Source of the DNA: CAZEVY01 sp964515555
GTDB lineage: Bacteria > Acidobacteriota > Terriglobia > Bryobacterales > Bryobacteraceae
Assembly: GCA_964515555.1 (NCBI GenBank)
Contig: CAZEVY010000001.1
Location: 124,001-188,000 of the forward strand
Length of the DNA stretch: 64,000 nt
Direction: 5' to 3'
This document shows, one piece after another, positions 33,451 through 42,350 of this stretch. Under the pieces are notes generated by a model, which was not told where the DNA came from, searched no databases, and saw only the letters and a list, made by a program, of their open reading frames with translations. Numbering within the stretch: the stretch's first letter is position 1; every line of letters starts with the position of its first letter. Made by a program: the position numbers and the translations under genes.

Positions 33451-35397
33451 CTATCTCGCGCGCTGCTTCCTGCGCAATTCCGCCGACTCCAGAATCTGCG
33501 CGAATCGCGGGTCGCCGCGAATCTCCGCCAGCAGCGGGTTGACGCGGAAGAAACTCGTGCGCTCGTCGCCGGATTGCGCGGCGCGCTCCAGCCAGTCGAG
33601 CGCGGTCGAGGTCTCCTTCAAAGCGGTGAAGTACTCGGCGGCGAGGTACATGTACTGGAGCATGACACTGAAGATCTTCAGTACGCCGTCGTCGACCTCC
33701 TTGCGTGCCTCGGCCGGCCGGCCCTCGAGCGCCGCGAGGATGCCGCGCATCATGCGGACGTGGTAGACGTCGCGCCGCTCGGCGGGCACGCGGTCGAGCA
33801 GAGCGCGCGCCTCCGGCAGCTTGCCGCGCGCCATTTGCAGGTGTGCCGTGTAGGCGAGCAGGAAGGGATCGCGCGGCGTCGGCTCCAGCGCCTTCTCGTA
33901 TGCAGCGCGAGCCGCGTCCAGATCGCCGCGGTTGAAGGCGAACTCGGCCAGGCCCCAAAAGGCCGGCATGAACAGGGGGTCGTTCTTCAAGACGCGCCGC
34001 AGCGACGCCTCCGCGGCTGCGTAGTCGCCGTTGTACTGGTGATAGTTGGCCTGCCAGACCAGCGCGTCGACGTCGTCCGGGTTCAGCCGCAAAGCTCTGT
34101 CGATGGCGCCCGGCATCAGATCCTTGCGCCGCTGCCAGAAGAAGACGCCGGCGAGGCCCGAGTAGCCGCGCGCCAGGTTTGGATCGTCTGCCAGGGCCTG
34201 CTGAATCTCCTTCTCGGCGCGATAGAACAGCGACGGGTCGCTCGAGAGTCCGAAGTCGAACAGGAGTCCGAAGGTGAAGCCGTACCAGGCGCGCGCTTCG
34301 GCGAACTTCGGATCGAGCTGGACGGCTTTTTCAAACTCCCGCTGCGCCTGCGCGATGTCGTTGGTGCGCGTCAGGTGGAAGAAGCCGGTGTTGAAGTGGG
34401 CGTTGGCGGTCGCGCTCGCCGACGCCGGTCCGCCGCTCGCGACCGTCGGCCCCGTTGAGCGCGACCAGCGGAACAGCCCCAACCCTCCCGCCGCCGCGAC
34501 CGCGCTCCCCACGGCGACTCCGACGATTCGCCTCCGCGACGGTGGCGGGCCCGCCGCAGGCGCCGCGCGCTCAACCGATTCCATCGCCCGCAGCGCGCCG
34601 CGCACCTCCCCGGCGCTCTGATACCGTACCGCCGGGTCCTTCTCCAACAGCCGCGCCACGACGCCGCGCCACGAGGCCGCGACGCTGGCCGGCAGCGGCG
34701 GCAGCTCCTCGCGCAGAATCGCCGAAGTCGTCTCGAAGACCGTCGTACCGCGAAACGGCAGCGCGCCCGCGAGCATTTCGTAGAGCATCACGCCGAGCGC
34801 CCACAGGTCGCTGCGCACGTCGGCGGCCGCGCCTTTGAGCAGCTCGGGCGCCATATAGGCCAGCGTGCCGACGACGGTTCCGGCCTGCGTGAGCTGATCC
34901 TGCGTCACGGTCTTCAGCGAGTCGCCGGCGCCGGTGCGCTTGGCGAGGCCGAAATCGAGCACCTTGACGAGTCCCTGCGGCGTCACCAGTACGTTGGCGC
35001 TCTTGAGGTCGCGGTGCACGACGCCGTGCTCGTGCGCGTGCGCCAGCGCTTCGACGATCTGGACGGCCAGGCGCGACACTTCTCCATCGGTCAGTCCGGA
35101 GCGGATGGACTCGCCGAGCGTGCGCCCGGCGATGAACTCCATCGCGATGTAGGGGCGCCCTTCGGCCTCGCCGACCTCGAAGATCGTACATATGTTGGGA
35201 TGATTCAGCGCCGAGGCGGTTTTTGCCTCGCGCAACAGGCGCGCGCGGGCGGTGGAATCGGCGGCGAGCTGCTCGCCGATCACCTTGATGACGACGGTGC
35301 GCTCGAGCGAGGTGTCCTCGGCCTTGTAGACGACCCCCATGCCGCCGGCGCCGAGTTGGTCGAGCACCCGGTAGCGGCCCAGAGTCTTCCCCGTCAC
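33451..35397 (-). CDS. Membrane-anchored Ser/Thr protein kinase with TPR domain
   Basis: 648 residues. Kinase domain 1-270: glycine loop GAGGMGVV, VVIKV (ATP lysine), HRDLKSANVLV, DFGLAKR, then a juxtamembrane stretch and one transmembrane helix (VGVAVGSAVAAAGGLGLF, about 290-307). The outer part is TPR-like repeats (about 330-640; e.g. ARAWYGFTFG, PDDVDALVWQANYHQYNGDY). All catalytic residues are present. Typical acidobacterial eukaryotic-like kinase. The other kinase gene ends 6 bp upstream of this one's GTG, so the two are co-transcribed, larger kinase first. Confidence 0.9.
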   Translation of the reverse strand: MTGKTLGRYRVLDQLGAGGMGVVYKAEDTSLERTVVIKVIGEQLAADSTARARLLREAKTASALNHPNICTIFEVGEAEGRPYIAMEFIAGRTLGESIRSGLTDGEVSRLAVQIVEALAHAHEHGVVHRDLKSANVLVTPQGLVKVLDFGLAKRTGAGDSLKTVTQDQLTQAGTVVGTLAYMAPELLKGAAADVRSDLWALGVMLYEMLAGALPFRGTTVFETTSAILREELPPLPASVAASWRGVVARLLEKDPAVRYQSAGEVRGALRAMESVERAAPAAGPPPSRRRIVGVAVGSAVAAAGGLGLFRWSRSTGPTVASGGPASASATANAHFNTGFFHLTRTNDIAQAQREFEKAVQLDPKFAEARAWYGFTFGLLFDFGLSSDPSLFYRAEKEIQQALADDPNLARGYSGLAGVFFWQRRKDLMPGAIDRALRLNPDDVDALVWQANYHQYNGDYAAAEASLRRVLKNDPLFMPAFWGLAEFAFNRGDLDAARAAYEKALEPTPRDPFLLAYTAHLQMARGKLPEARALLDRVPAERRDVYHVRMMRGILAALEGRPAEARKEVDDGVLKIFSVMLQYMYLAAEYFTALKETSTALDWLERAAQSGDERTSFFRVNPLLAEIRGDPRFAQILESAELRRKQRAR

Positions 35398-35403
35398 GTG
35401 ACT

Positions 35404-38325
35404 CTATGGTAGCTCCAGGCCGTAGTCGATGGCCTGCTCGATGGTCATCTTGCGGCCCTTGTCGCAGGCCGCGTCGTAGGCGTCGCCGAGAGCCTGTCGT
35501 GCAGCGGCGGCGCACTGCTGATGCGGCGCGTGCAACAACGGGATGGCCGCGCCGATCGCGAGGAGGATCTTGTCGGCCGCTCCCAGGAGCCGAGCCGCGC
35601 GTTCGGCGCGTCCGGTGGCGAGCGCCACCATCGCCAGCGGCACCAGGCACTGCACGACTCCCCACTGCTCGCCCATCTGTTTGCGCAGCGAGAGACTCTC
35701 CTTGGCCAGCGCCTCGGCGCGCGTGAGGTCGCCCGCACCGATCGCCAGCATCGCGCTGTTGATCTGCGATCCCGCTAGCAGGAACGGGTTTCCGTTCCGC
35801 CGGCTGATCGTCAGGCTTTCGGCGAGTAGCGCGGCGGCTTCCTGGAACGAGCCCATGGTGACGCGCGGGAAGGCGGCGTTGATTAACGCGATCACCAAGG
35901 CGAACTCGTCGCCGCTCTCACGCGCCAGACGGACGGACTCGTCGATCTCCTCGACTCCGCCCGGATCCCGAAGGACAAAGAACCTATGGATGCCCAGATG
36001 CATGCGACAGTAGCAGAGAACTTCGTTATCCCCGGCCCGCCGCCCATAGATCTCGGCCTTCGCGGCAGTGACGGCCGCGAACTCCGAGTCGCCCTGGAAG
36101 AAGGCGGCGATCACCGCCGAGCACAAGGCTCTCCCCCGTGGTGAGGCCGGCCCATCGGGGCCGGCGCGCTCGAACGCCGACGCCACTCCCTGCCGAAGCT
36201 CGGCTAACCGCCCTGTGATACACAGGAATGGCATTGACGCCGCCATCAGCTTCAGTGCGAGTTCGGGCTGGTCCTCCACGGCCCAATCGAGCGCGGCCCG
36301 AATGTTGTCCACATCGGGCTCCCAGCCCCGCAGCATCGCGAGTAACTCCGCGGTGTAAAACACCGGCCGGTCGCGTTCGATCGACGCGGTGAAGTAGGCC
36401 AGGTGCGACCTGCGGGCCTTCTCAATCTGTCCGGATTCGACCAGCTTCTCGCGAGCGTACTGGCGGATGGTCTCGAGCAGCCGGTAGCGAGGCTCCTCGA
36501 CGACGACCATCGACTTCTCGACCAGTGCGGCGAGGAGATCCAGCACTTCGAACTCTTCGATGCCTTCGCCCGCGCAGACCGCTTCGGCGGCCTCCAGCGT
36601 CCAGCCGCCGGCGAACACGGAGAGCCGCCGCAACAGCGATTTTTCGCCATCCGCGAGTAGGTTGTAACTCCAGTCGATCATCGCCCGCAGCGTCTGCTGG
36701 CGGGGCATCGCCGTTCGGCTTCCGCCGGCCAGCAGGCGGAACTGGTTGTCCAGTCGCGCGGCGATCTGATCGACCGGCAGGACTTTGGCGCGCGCCGCGG
36801 CCAGTTCGATCGCCAGCGGCAGCCCGTCCAGCCGGCGGCAGATCTGCGCGACCGCAACACGATTGGAGTCGTCCACCGCGAACCCGGTGCGAACGGCGGC
36901 GGCGCGCTCGGCGAACAGCGCTTCCGCCTCCGACTCGGCGAGCGACGGCACGCGCCAGGCGCGCTCGCCGGGAATCGCCAGCGCCTCGCGGCTGGTGGCC
37001 AGGATGCGCAGTCCGTGACAGGCGCGCAGCAGCGACTCCGCGAGTCGCGCGGCGGATTGGATGACGTGTTCGCAGTTGTCGAGGATCAGCAGAATCGCGC
37101 GCGAAGAGAGCCATTCGGCGATGGTGGTCGTCAGCGGTCGCCCCGGCTCCTCGCGCACGCCGAGCGCCGCCGCCACCGCCGCCGGGACGAAATCCGGGTC
37201 GTTCACGGGCGCCAGTTCCACCATCCAGACGCCGTCGCGAAACGCCGCGAGCGAACCGTTCGCCGCCTCCAGCGCCAGTCGCGTCTTGCCACTGCCGCCG
37301 GCGCCGACCAGCGCGACGAGCCGGTGCCCTTCGACGAGCCGGCGCACTTCGGCAAGCTCGCCGGCGCGCCCGACGAAGGTGGTCAGCTGCGCGGGCAGGT
37401 TGTGCGCCGCATGCGCCGGCACAGCAGCCGCCGCCGGCGACGACCGCGTCGCGCGTCCCAGCCGCGTCTGGAACTCGATCTCCAGCGCGAGCGCGTCGAG
37501 ATCGCGCCGGAGCGCCGCCATCGACGGGTATCGCCGCTCGCGGTCCTTCACGAGCGCCAGCGCGACGATGCGATCCAGCTCCTCGGGCGACTCGCCCCGC
37601 AGGGCGCCCAGCGCCGGCGGTTCCGACATCACGATCGCGGCGATCACGTCGGCCATCGTGCGTCCCTCGAACGGTCTTCGCCCGGCGACCAATTCGTAGA
37701 GCATCACGCCGAGGCTGAAGACGTCGGTGCGCGGATCGAGTTCCTCGCCTCGCGCCTGCTCCGGCGACATGTAGGCCAGCGTGCCGAGAATGACTCCCGC
37801 CTCGGTGCGCGGATTGGCGCCGGTGACGGTGGCCCCGGCGGCGCTGGCGAAAGTCTCGGTGAGCTTGGCGAGTCCGAAGTCGAGAATCTTGACGTGGCCC
37901 TGGCCGGAGACCATGACGTTGGCGGGCTTGAGGTCGCGATGGATGATCCCGGCGCTGTGCGCGGCCTCCAGACCCGCGGCGATCTGCGCGGCGAGGCGCA
38001 CGGCGTCCTTGACCTTCACACCTCCGGGCGTGATTACCTGGTCGAGCGGGCGCCCGGCGACCAGCTCCATGGCGATGTAGTCGACACCCGAGTCCTCGTC
38101 GATGTCGTGAATGACGATGATGTTCGGATGGTTCAACGCCGAGGCGGCGCGGGCCTCCTGGGCGAAGCGGCGCTTGCGGTCGGGGTCGGCAACGCGGTCT
38201 GCGGGGAGCACCTTGAGGGCGACGAAGCGCTCCAGGTGCGTGTCGCGGGCCTTGTAGACGACGCCCATGCCGCCGGCCCCGAGCTTGTCGACCACCTCGT
38301 AGTGGCCGAGCGTGCGGCCAAGCAT
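35404..38325 (-). CDS. Ser/Thr protein kinase fused to NB-ATPase and TPR-like domains
   Basis: 973 residues. Kinase 1-270: GAGGMGVVYK, VALKV, HRDLKPANVMV, DFGLAKL, APE region YMSPEQARGE. An NB-ARC/LuxR-type P-loop ATPase follows (VALVGAGGSGKTRLALEAA, Walker B LLILDNCEHV; about 330-610), then alpha-helical repeats to the C-terminus. This is a cytoplasmic signal integrator of the AfsR-like kinase-ATPase kind, but lacking a visible DNA-binding domain. ATG 38325 diverges from cysH, with a 65-bp shared spacer. Followed at 6 bp by the membrane kinase. Confidence 0.9.
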   Translation of the reverse strand: MLGRTLGHYEVVDKLGAGGMGVVYKARDTHLERFVALKVLPADRVADPDRKRRFAQEARAASALNHPNIIVIHDIDEDSGVDYIAMELVAGRPLDQVITPGGVKVKDAVRLAAQIAAGLEAAHSAGIIHRDLKPANVMVSGQGHVKILDFGLAKLTETFASAAGATVTGANPRTEAGVILGTLAYMSPEQARGEELDPRTDVFSLGVMLYELVAGRRPFEGRTMADVIAAIVMSEPPALGALRGESPEELDRIVALALVKDRERRYPSMAALRRDLDALALEIEFQTRLGRATRSSPAAAAVPAHAAHNLPAQLTTFVGRAGELAEVRRLVEGHRLVALVGAGGSGKTRLALEAANGSLAAFRDGVWMVELAPVNDPDFVPAAVAAALGVREEPGRPLTTTIAEWLSSRAILLILDNCEHVIQSAARLAESLLRACHGLRILATSREALAIPGERAWRVPSLAESEAEALFAERAAAVRTGFAVDDSNRVAVAQICRRLDGLPLAIELAAARAKVLPVDQIAARLDNQFRLLAGGSRTAMPRQQTLRAMIDWSYNLLADGEKSLLRRLSVFAGGWTLEAAEAVCAGEGIEEFEVLDLLAALVEKSMVVVEEPRYRLLETIRQYAREKLVESGQIEKARRSHLAYFTASIERDRPVFYTAELLAMLRGWEPDVDNIRAALDWAVEDQPELALKLMAASMPFLCITGRLAELRQGVASAFERAGPDGPASPRGRALCSAVIAAFFQGDSEFAAVTAAKAEIYGRRAGDNEVLCYCRMHLGIHRFFVLRDPGGVEEIDESVRLARESGDEFALVIALINAAFPRVTMGSFQEAAALLAESLTISRRNGNPFLLAGSQINSAMLAIGAGDLTRAEALAKESLSLRKQMGEQWGVVQCLVPLAMVALATGRAERAARLLGAADKILLAIGAAIPLLHAPHQQCAAAARQALGDAYDAACDKGRKMTIEQAIDYGLELP

Positions 38326-38344
38326 GAGGTTATGTTACGCGGGC

Positions 38345-38384
38345 TTGACCACCAAGGCAATCTATAGTATTCTGATGGGGAATA
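38345..38384 (+). promoter_or_regulatory. cysH promoter with overlapping inverted repeat
   Basis: TTGACC (38345-38350), 17-bp spacer, TATTCT (38368-38373). TATTC (38368-38372) and GAATA (38380-38384) are inverted arms with a 7-bp spacer overlapping the -10, a possible repressor operator of the Rrf2 type for sulfur control. Regulator identity is inference. Confidence 0.45.
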
Positions 38385-38390
38385 GGGTTT

Positions 38391-39185
38391 ATGGCGGCCC
38401 GGCACCATCTCGAACAGCTCCCTGCCGAACAGCTCCTTCGCTGGGCCGCTTCGACATTCGGACCTACGCTCGCCATCACCACCAGCTTTCAGGACGAAGG
38501 CATGGTGATCGTCGACATGGCGGCCAAGATCGATCCCACGATCCGCGTCATCACGGTCGACACCGGCAGGCTGCCGGAGGAGACCTACGGGATGATCGAC
38601 CGCGTGCGCGCGCGCTACGGCATCGCGGTGGAGACGGTGCTGCCGGAAGCCGCGGAAGTGGAGGAGATGACGCGGCGGCACGGCACGAATCTCTTCTACA
38701 ACGACCCGTCGATGCGGCTGCTGTGCTGCCAGATCCGCAAGGTGCGTCCGCTCGATCGCAAGCTGAAGGAGTTCAACGCCTGGGTGGTGGGACTGCGGCG
38801 CGGGCAGTCGGAGTCGCGCGCGGCGCTGCGAAAAGTGGAGGACGCCGATGGGCGGCTGAAGATCAGCCCGCTGGCGGACTGGACGCGCGATCAGGTGCGC
38901 GAGTACCTGGCGGCCAACGGCGTTCCGCGGCATCCGCTTTACGAGCGCGGATACACGAGCATCGGCTGCGCGCCCTGCACGCGCGCGACGGAAGCGGGCG
39001 AAGGCGAGCGCGCGGGGCGCTGGTGGTGGGAGACCGGTCAGCCCAAGGAGTGCGGGATCCACTACACCGCCGAAGGACGGCTTCGCCGCCGCGTCGACGT
39101 GCTGCTGGAGGAGATTCTCGAACCGCGCCCGATGGCGCCTCTGGCGGCGGCTCCGCTGGCCGAGTCGGCGATCGCCGGGGATTGA
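38391..39185 (+). CDS. cysH: Phosphoadenylyl/adenylyl-sulfate reductase CysH
   Basis: 264 residues. PP-loop fold with SFQDEGMV at 32-39, VDTGRLPEETY, and the 4Fe-4S ligands CC at 112-113 and CxxC at 193-196, plus the catalytic ECGIH at 220-224. The cysteine pattern points to the APS-type (assimilatory, FeS-containing) enzyme that reduces APS or PAPS to sulfite with thioredoxin. No other cys genes are adjacent. Its 3' end overlaps the end of the RES toxin gene on the other strand by about 124 bp. Confidence 0.9.
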   Translation: MAARHHLEQLPAEQLLRWAASTFGPTLAITTSFQDEGMVIVDMAAKIDPTIRVITVDTGRLPEETYGMIDRVRARYGIAVETVLPEAAEVEEMTRRHGTNLFYNDPSMRLLCCQIRKVRPLDRKLKEFNAWVVGLRRGQSESRAALRKVEDADGRLKISPLADWTRDQVREYLAANGVPRHPLYERGYTSIGCAPCTRATEAGEGERAGRWWWETGQPKECGIHYTAEGRLRRRVDVLLEEILEPRPMAPLAAAPLAESAIAGD

Positions 39186-39676
39186 GTCAACGCGGTGTCT
39201 AACAGTCGCGGATCGAACCGGAATACCTTTGGAGCCGACCACTGGAGCCATTTGAACTGCTCGTGATTCGGGTTCAACAGGTAGTTCCACTCAGCCAAGA
39301 CTACAATTGACGGAACGGCCTGAACCGGCGGTGGTTGGAACCGCGCCGGGACAAGAAAGTCCCGAGCCAGGAAACTGTCACCGAATTCGCGAGAAAGCAC
39401 ATCGGACTCGACGATCGCCTGCGCGCGACGTGGTTCATAGTCAGCGGGCGGCCATGCTGAGATCAGTTCTGCGGGAACGCTGACAACGCAATAGCTGAAG
39501 TCCGGAACGGCATAGACATCGCGGATATGCACAAGGATTTCCAGACAGGCAAGCGTCAAGCTCGAAGAGGCTTACAGCATCTCGGCCCCGGCGCTGTTCC
39601 ATCGGCCACCATGTCGCTTCGAACCGGTGGCATCCCAGGGAGTGAATCTCGCCTGAAACAAACGGTAGATGTCCAC
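39062..39676 (-). pseudogene. RES-domain toxin with in-frame stop codon
   Basis: Translation from GTG 39676 reads DIYRLFQARFTPW and GGRWNSAGAEML, then a TAA at 39572-39574, and continues in the same frame with ASSSLTLACLEILVHIRD up to EWNYLLNPNHEQFKWLQW. In intact RES proteins the residue after Leu is normally Tyr, so a single TAT/TAC-to-TAA change fits. The RES signature Arg, Glu and the NYLLNP region are otherwise intact. RES toxins destroy NAD+. The gene starts 1 nt after the antitoxin stop and its 3' part overlaps cysH. A sequencing error is not excluded. Confidence 0.75.
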
Positions 39677-39677
39677 G

Positions 39678-39884
39678 TCAGCTGTAGACGACGTACTCAA
39701 TACGTCCGAGTAAGGCCTCGACTTCCTGTCTTTGCGGGTCCTGAGTGAGAACTTCCTCGGGTGTCCGTTCGCCAAGCTGACGCAAACGCGTGGATAGCCA
39801 GCGGGCGGCCTTTTCCTCGGAACCAAACACCTGGACGGCGTGAGTCCAGATGGCAGGTGCGATCTGGGCTATGGACAGACTCAT
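39678..39884 (-). CDS. Xre/MbcA/ParS-type antitoxin, toxin-binding domain only
   Basis: 68 residues: IWTHAVQVFGSEEKAARWLSTRL then LGERTPEEVLTQDPQRQEVEALLGRIEY, the DUF2384 domain that caps RES toxins. Usual partners have an additional N-terminal DNA-binding part and 110-150 residues; this one has just the C-terminal domain, as an extension upstream to 39950 adds only 22 unconvincing residues. ATG 39884; TATAGT sits 7 nt upstream on this strand. Its intact state next to a broken toxin suggests a decaying toxin-antitoxin locus. Confidence 0.75.
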   Translation of the reverse strand: MSLSIAQIAPAIWTHAVQVFGSEEKAARWLSTRLRQLGERTPEEVLTQDPQRQEVEALLGRIEYVVYS

Positions 39885-39950
39885 TGCTTTAACTATAGGA
39901 CAGAAGCGCGACGAAGGGTACACTGACAGTATGGCATCGAGTGCACCCAC

Positions 39951-40595
39951 TCACTTCACCGCCAGCCAGGCGAGGAACAACCCGTCGGGCTCCACATCCT
40001 CCCAGTAGGCGATTTCGCGACTCGACACCCCGCGGCAATGGCGCGACAGCATCGTCTCCATTTCGCGGCGACCGAACCAGCGCTCCCATTCCGGCGTCGC
40101 CAGGCGGCCCCACTGCTCCACGTTCTTGTCGATCACGGCGATCCGCCCGCCGGGACGCACCACCCGGCACAGCTCCCCCACCGCGCGCTCGATCTCGACG
40201 GCGTGCTCCAGCGATTCCGTCGCATACACGCCGTTGAAGGCGCCGTCGGCGAACGGCAGATCGGTGAGCGACGCCTGACAGACCCGCACCGGCGGCGGGA
40301 CATGCGCCAGCATCGCGCGCGAGATGTCGATTCCCCACACCTCGGCGTCCGGCGACTCGCCGGCGACGATGCGCGCGAAGCGTCCCTTGCCGCAGCCGGC
40401 GTCCAGAATGCGCCCCCGGCGCGCGTCCGCCAGATGATCGAGCACAAGCCGCACGTGGTAGATGCGCGGATCGATGGTCGAGGGGAAATGCTCCTCGTCG
40501 CCGGCGGCCTCCTCGAAGCTGGCGCGGATGCGGGCGCGCAGATCGGCGGTCAGCTTCGGCTCGGGTCGGCCGCGGCGGCCCAGGCGCCATCGCAC
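39951..40595 (-). CDS. Class I SAM-dependent methyltransferase
   Basis: 214 residues, single Rossmann-like domain: LDAGCGKGRFAR (motif I, about 64-75), EVWGIDIS, LPFADGAFNGVYATESLEH (motif IV-like), RPGGRIAVIDKN. UbiE/COQ5-like in overall pattern, acceptor unknown. GTG start 4 bp after the phosphofructokinase stop, so the two share a transcript. The upstream basic stretch (MRWRLGRRGRPEPK) may be unstructured. Confidence 0.8.
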   Translation of the reverse strand: MRWRLGRRGRPEPKLTADLRARIRASFEEAAGDEEHFPSTIDPRIYHVRLVLDHLADARRGRILDAGCGKGRFARIVAGESPDAEVWGIDISRAMLAHVPPPVRVCQASLTDLPFADGAFNGVYATESLEHAVEIERAVGELCRVVRPGGRIAVIDKNVEQWGRLATPEWERWFGRREMETMLSRHCRGVSSREIAYWEDVEPDGLFLAWLAVK

Positions 40596-40599
40596 GCCG

Positions 40600-41793
40600 T
40601 CAGGCCCGCGTCAGGAAGATGGGCACGCCCACCTTGTTGGCGTAGTTGGGACGATAGCGCTCGGTGTTGTACATGGTTTCGACGTCCACCTGGCGCGGGC
40701 CGAGCTTGGGGTCGGGAATCGGCGAAAGCTCGTAGCAGCCGTTGACGATCGCCGTCATCACGCCGCTGCGGTTCTGGAGAATGCAGTCGAGCGCCATGTT
40801 GCCGAAGGTGGAGGCCACCATCTTGTCGACGAAGTCGGCTTCGCCGCTGCGGAGATCGTAGGTCAGATCGCTGACGATGGTCTCTTCCATGCAGCCGCGT
40901 TGTTTCATCTCGTTGTCGAAGGCCTCGCCGACGCTCATCTTCTTCTGATGCCCGTAGGCGTCCACGGGCCCGTACGACTGCACCTCGTATCCCTTCCAGC
41001 GCGCGCCCTCCGAGAGGATCACCAGGCTGTAGTTGCTGACGTTCTTGCGCTTGTCGGTTAGCACCAGGTCGACCATCTTGTCGAAATCGAATTCGTATTC
41101 GGGGATGGCGCAGCGCGTCGATGTGACGTAGGCGGTGTAAAGCGCCGTGTAGCCGGCGTCGCGCCCGAAGACGCGGAAGATGCCGATACGCTCGTGCGAG
41201 CCGACCGTGCTGCGCTGCCGGTTCACGGCGTCCATGGCGCGCGTGATGGCGGTCGAGAAGCCGATGCAGTATTCGGTGTGGCGGACGTCGTTGTCCATGG
41301 TCTTGGGAATGGCGACGATGTGGAAGCCGGCCTCGCTGTGCAGATGGGCGGCATAGCTCAGCGTGTCGTCGCCGCCGATGGCGATCAGAAAGTCGATGTC
41401 GAGCGACGAGAGGTTCTTGGTGACCTGCTTCGTGACGTCCCAGTTGGTGACGGTGTCGCCTTCCTGGTTGACGGAGGTCTTCGACGGGAAGCCGGCCGCG
41501 TCCAGGTGAGACGGCAGCTTCTTCATCTTCAGGGGATTGGTGCGGCTGGTGTGGAGCATGGTGCCGCCGGTGCGGTCGATGGTGCGCGTCTTCTCTCGCG
41601 TGAGCTGGATGGTGTAGCGGTCCCGGCTGCCGGGGTCGTCGAGGTTGAGGTGGGTGAGTCCCTCCCACCCGCGGCGGATGCCGACCACCTGGAATCCCAG
41701 CTCCTCGCCGCGATACACCACTCCCTTGATGACCGAGTTGAGGCCGGGGACATCGCCGCCGCCCGTGAGAATTCCGATGCGTCGTGTGGGCAT
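40600..41793 (-). CDS. 6-phosphofructokinase, PPi-dependent type by signature
   Basis: 397 residues. GILTGGGDVPGLN start, GGDDT at about 140-144, PKTMDND at 163-169 and a large insertion typical of long PFKs. Asp in GGDD and Lys in PKTMDND are the residues that mark pyrophosphate-dependent enzymes (ATP enzymes have Gly at both). It would phosphorylate fructose-6-phosphate reversibly. ATG 41793 preferred over an in-frame GTG at 41802; neither has a clear ribosome site. Followed by the methyltransferase gene. Confidence 0.85.
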   Translation of the reverse strand: MPTRRIGILTGGGDVPGLNSVIKGVVYRGEELGFQVVGIRRGWEGLTHLNLDDPGSRDRYTIQLTREKTRTIDRTGGTMLHTSRTNPLKMKKLPSHLDAAGFPSKTSVNQEGDTVTNWDVTKQVTKNLSSLDIDFLIAIGGDDTLSYAAHLHSEAGFHIVAIPKTMDNDVRHTEYCIGFSTAITRAMDAVNRQRSTVGSHERIGIFRVFGRDAGYTALYTAYVTSTRCAIPEYEFDFDKMVDLVLTDKRKNVSNYSLVILSEGARWKGYEVQSYGPVDAYGHQKKMSVGEAFDNEMKQRGCMEETIVSDLTYDLRSGEADFVDKMVASTFGNMALDCILQNRSGVMTAIVNGCYELSPIPDPKLGPRQVDVETMYNTERYRPNYANKVGVPIFLTRA

Positions 41794-41820
41794 AGAACTC
41801 ACATTGTCGCAGGTGTTCGA

Positions 41821-41860
41821 AGGTGTCAGGTGTAAGGTGTCAGGTGACAGGTGACAGGTG
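41821..41860. repeat. GGTGTCAGGTG low-complexity repeat
   Basis: Tandem GGTGTCAGGTGNCAG-type units, the same family as 21703-21731, fill the spacer between the convergent/divergent genes here. Confidence 0.6.
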
Positions 41861-42301
41861 TCACTCCAGGCCGGCGACGGTCACCTCGATCGGGATTCCC
41901 TGCCGCACGCTGGCCGTGATGGTGCAGAAATCCTCGAACATCGCCGCGGCGGCTCGGGCCTTTTCCGCGTCGCCGGCGGAGAGCTTGGGGTCGAGCCTCA
42001 CCTTCATCGCGCCGATGCGGAAGCGGCGGCGCTCGTTGCGGATCACCTCGACGGTCACCTCGGCGTGCAGGCCGGAGACGTCGAGACCGTTCTTCTTCGC
42101 GGCGAACAGGAAGCTCGCGCTCAGGCAGTCGCCGATGGCGGCCGCGAGGATGCGTCCGGCGCTGGGGGCGGTGTCTGCGCCGAGCGGTGGCGGCTCGTCC
42201 ATGGCGAGCTCGCCGTACTGCGGCTTGTCGAATTGCGCGCGGAACCGGTAGCTCTCCACCTGGTCGACCGCGATCGAGTATTGGCTGACGATTTCACTCA
42301 T
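41861..42301 (-). CDS. OsmC/YhfA-family protein
   Basis: 146 residues. GDCLSASFLFAAKKNGLDV carries the first conserved Cys and MFEDFCTITASVRQGIPI the second, as in OsmC-like hydroperoxide-reducing proteins. Cytoplasmic, no signal peptide. ATG 42301 preferred; ATG 42310 is an alternative 3 codons upstream. Divergently arranged with the amidohydrolase gene at 42351. Stop codon is TGA at 41861-41863, directly after the repeat tract. Confidence 0.8.
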   Translation of the reverse strand: MSEIVSQYSIAVDQVESYRFRAQFDKPQYGELAMDEPPPLGADTAPSAGRILAAAIGDCLSASFLFAAKKNGLDVSGLHAEVTVEVIRNERRRFRIGAMKVRLDPKLSAGDAEKARAAAAMFEDFCTITASVRQGIPIEVTVAGLE

Positions 42302-42350
42302 CCGCACCATTCTCGCGCAACGCGCGCCCCGCACGGTATCCTGTTCGGCA

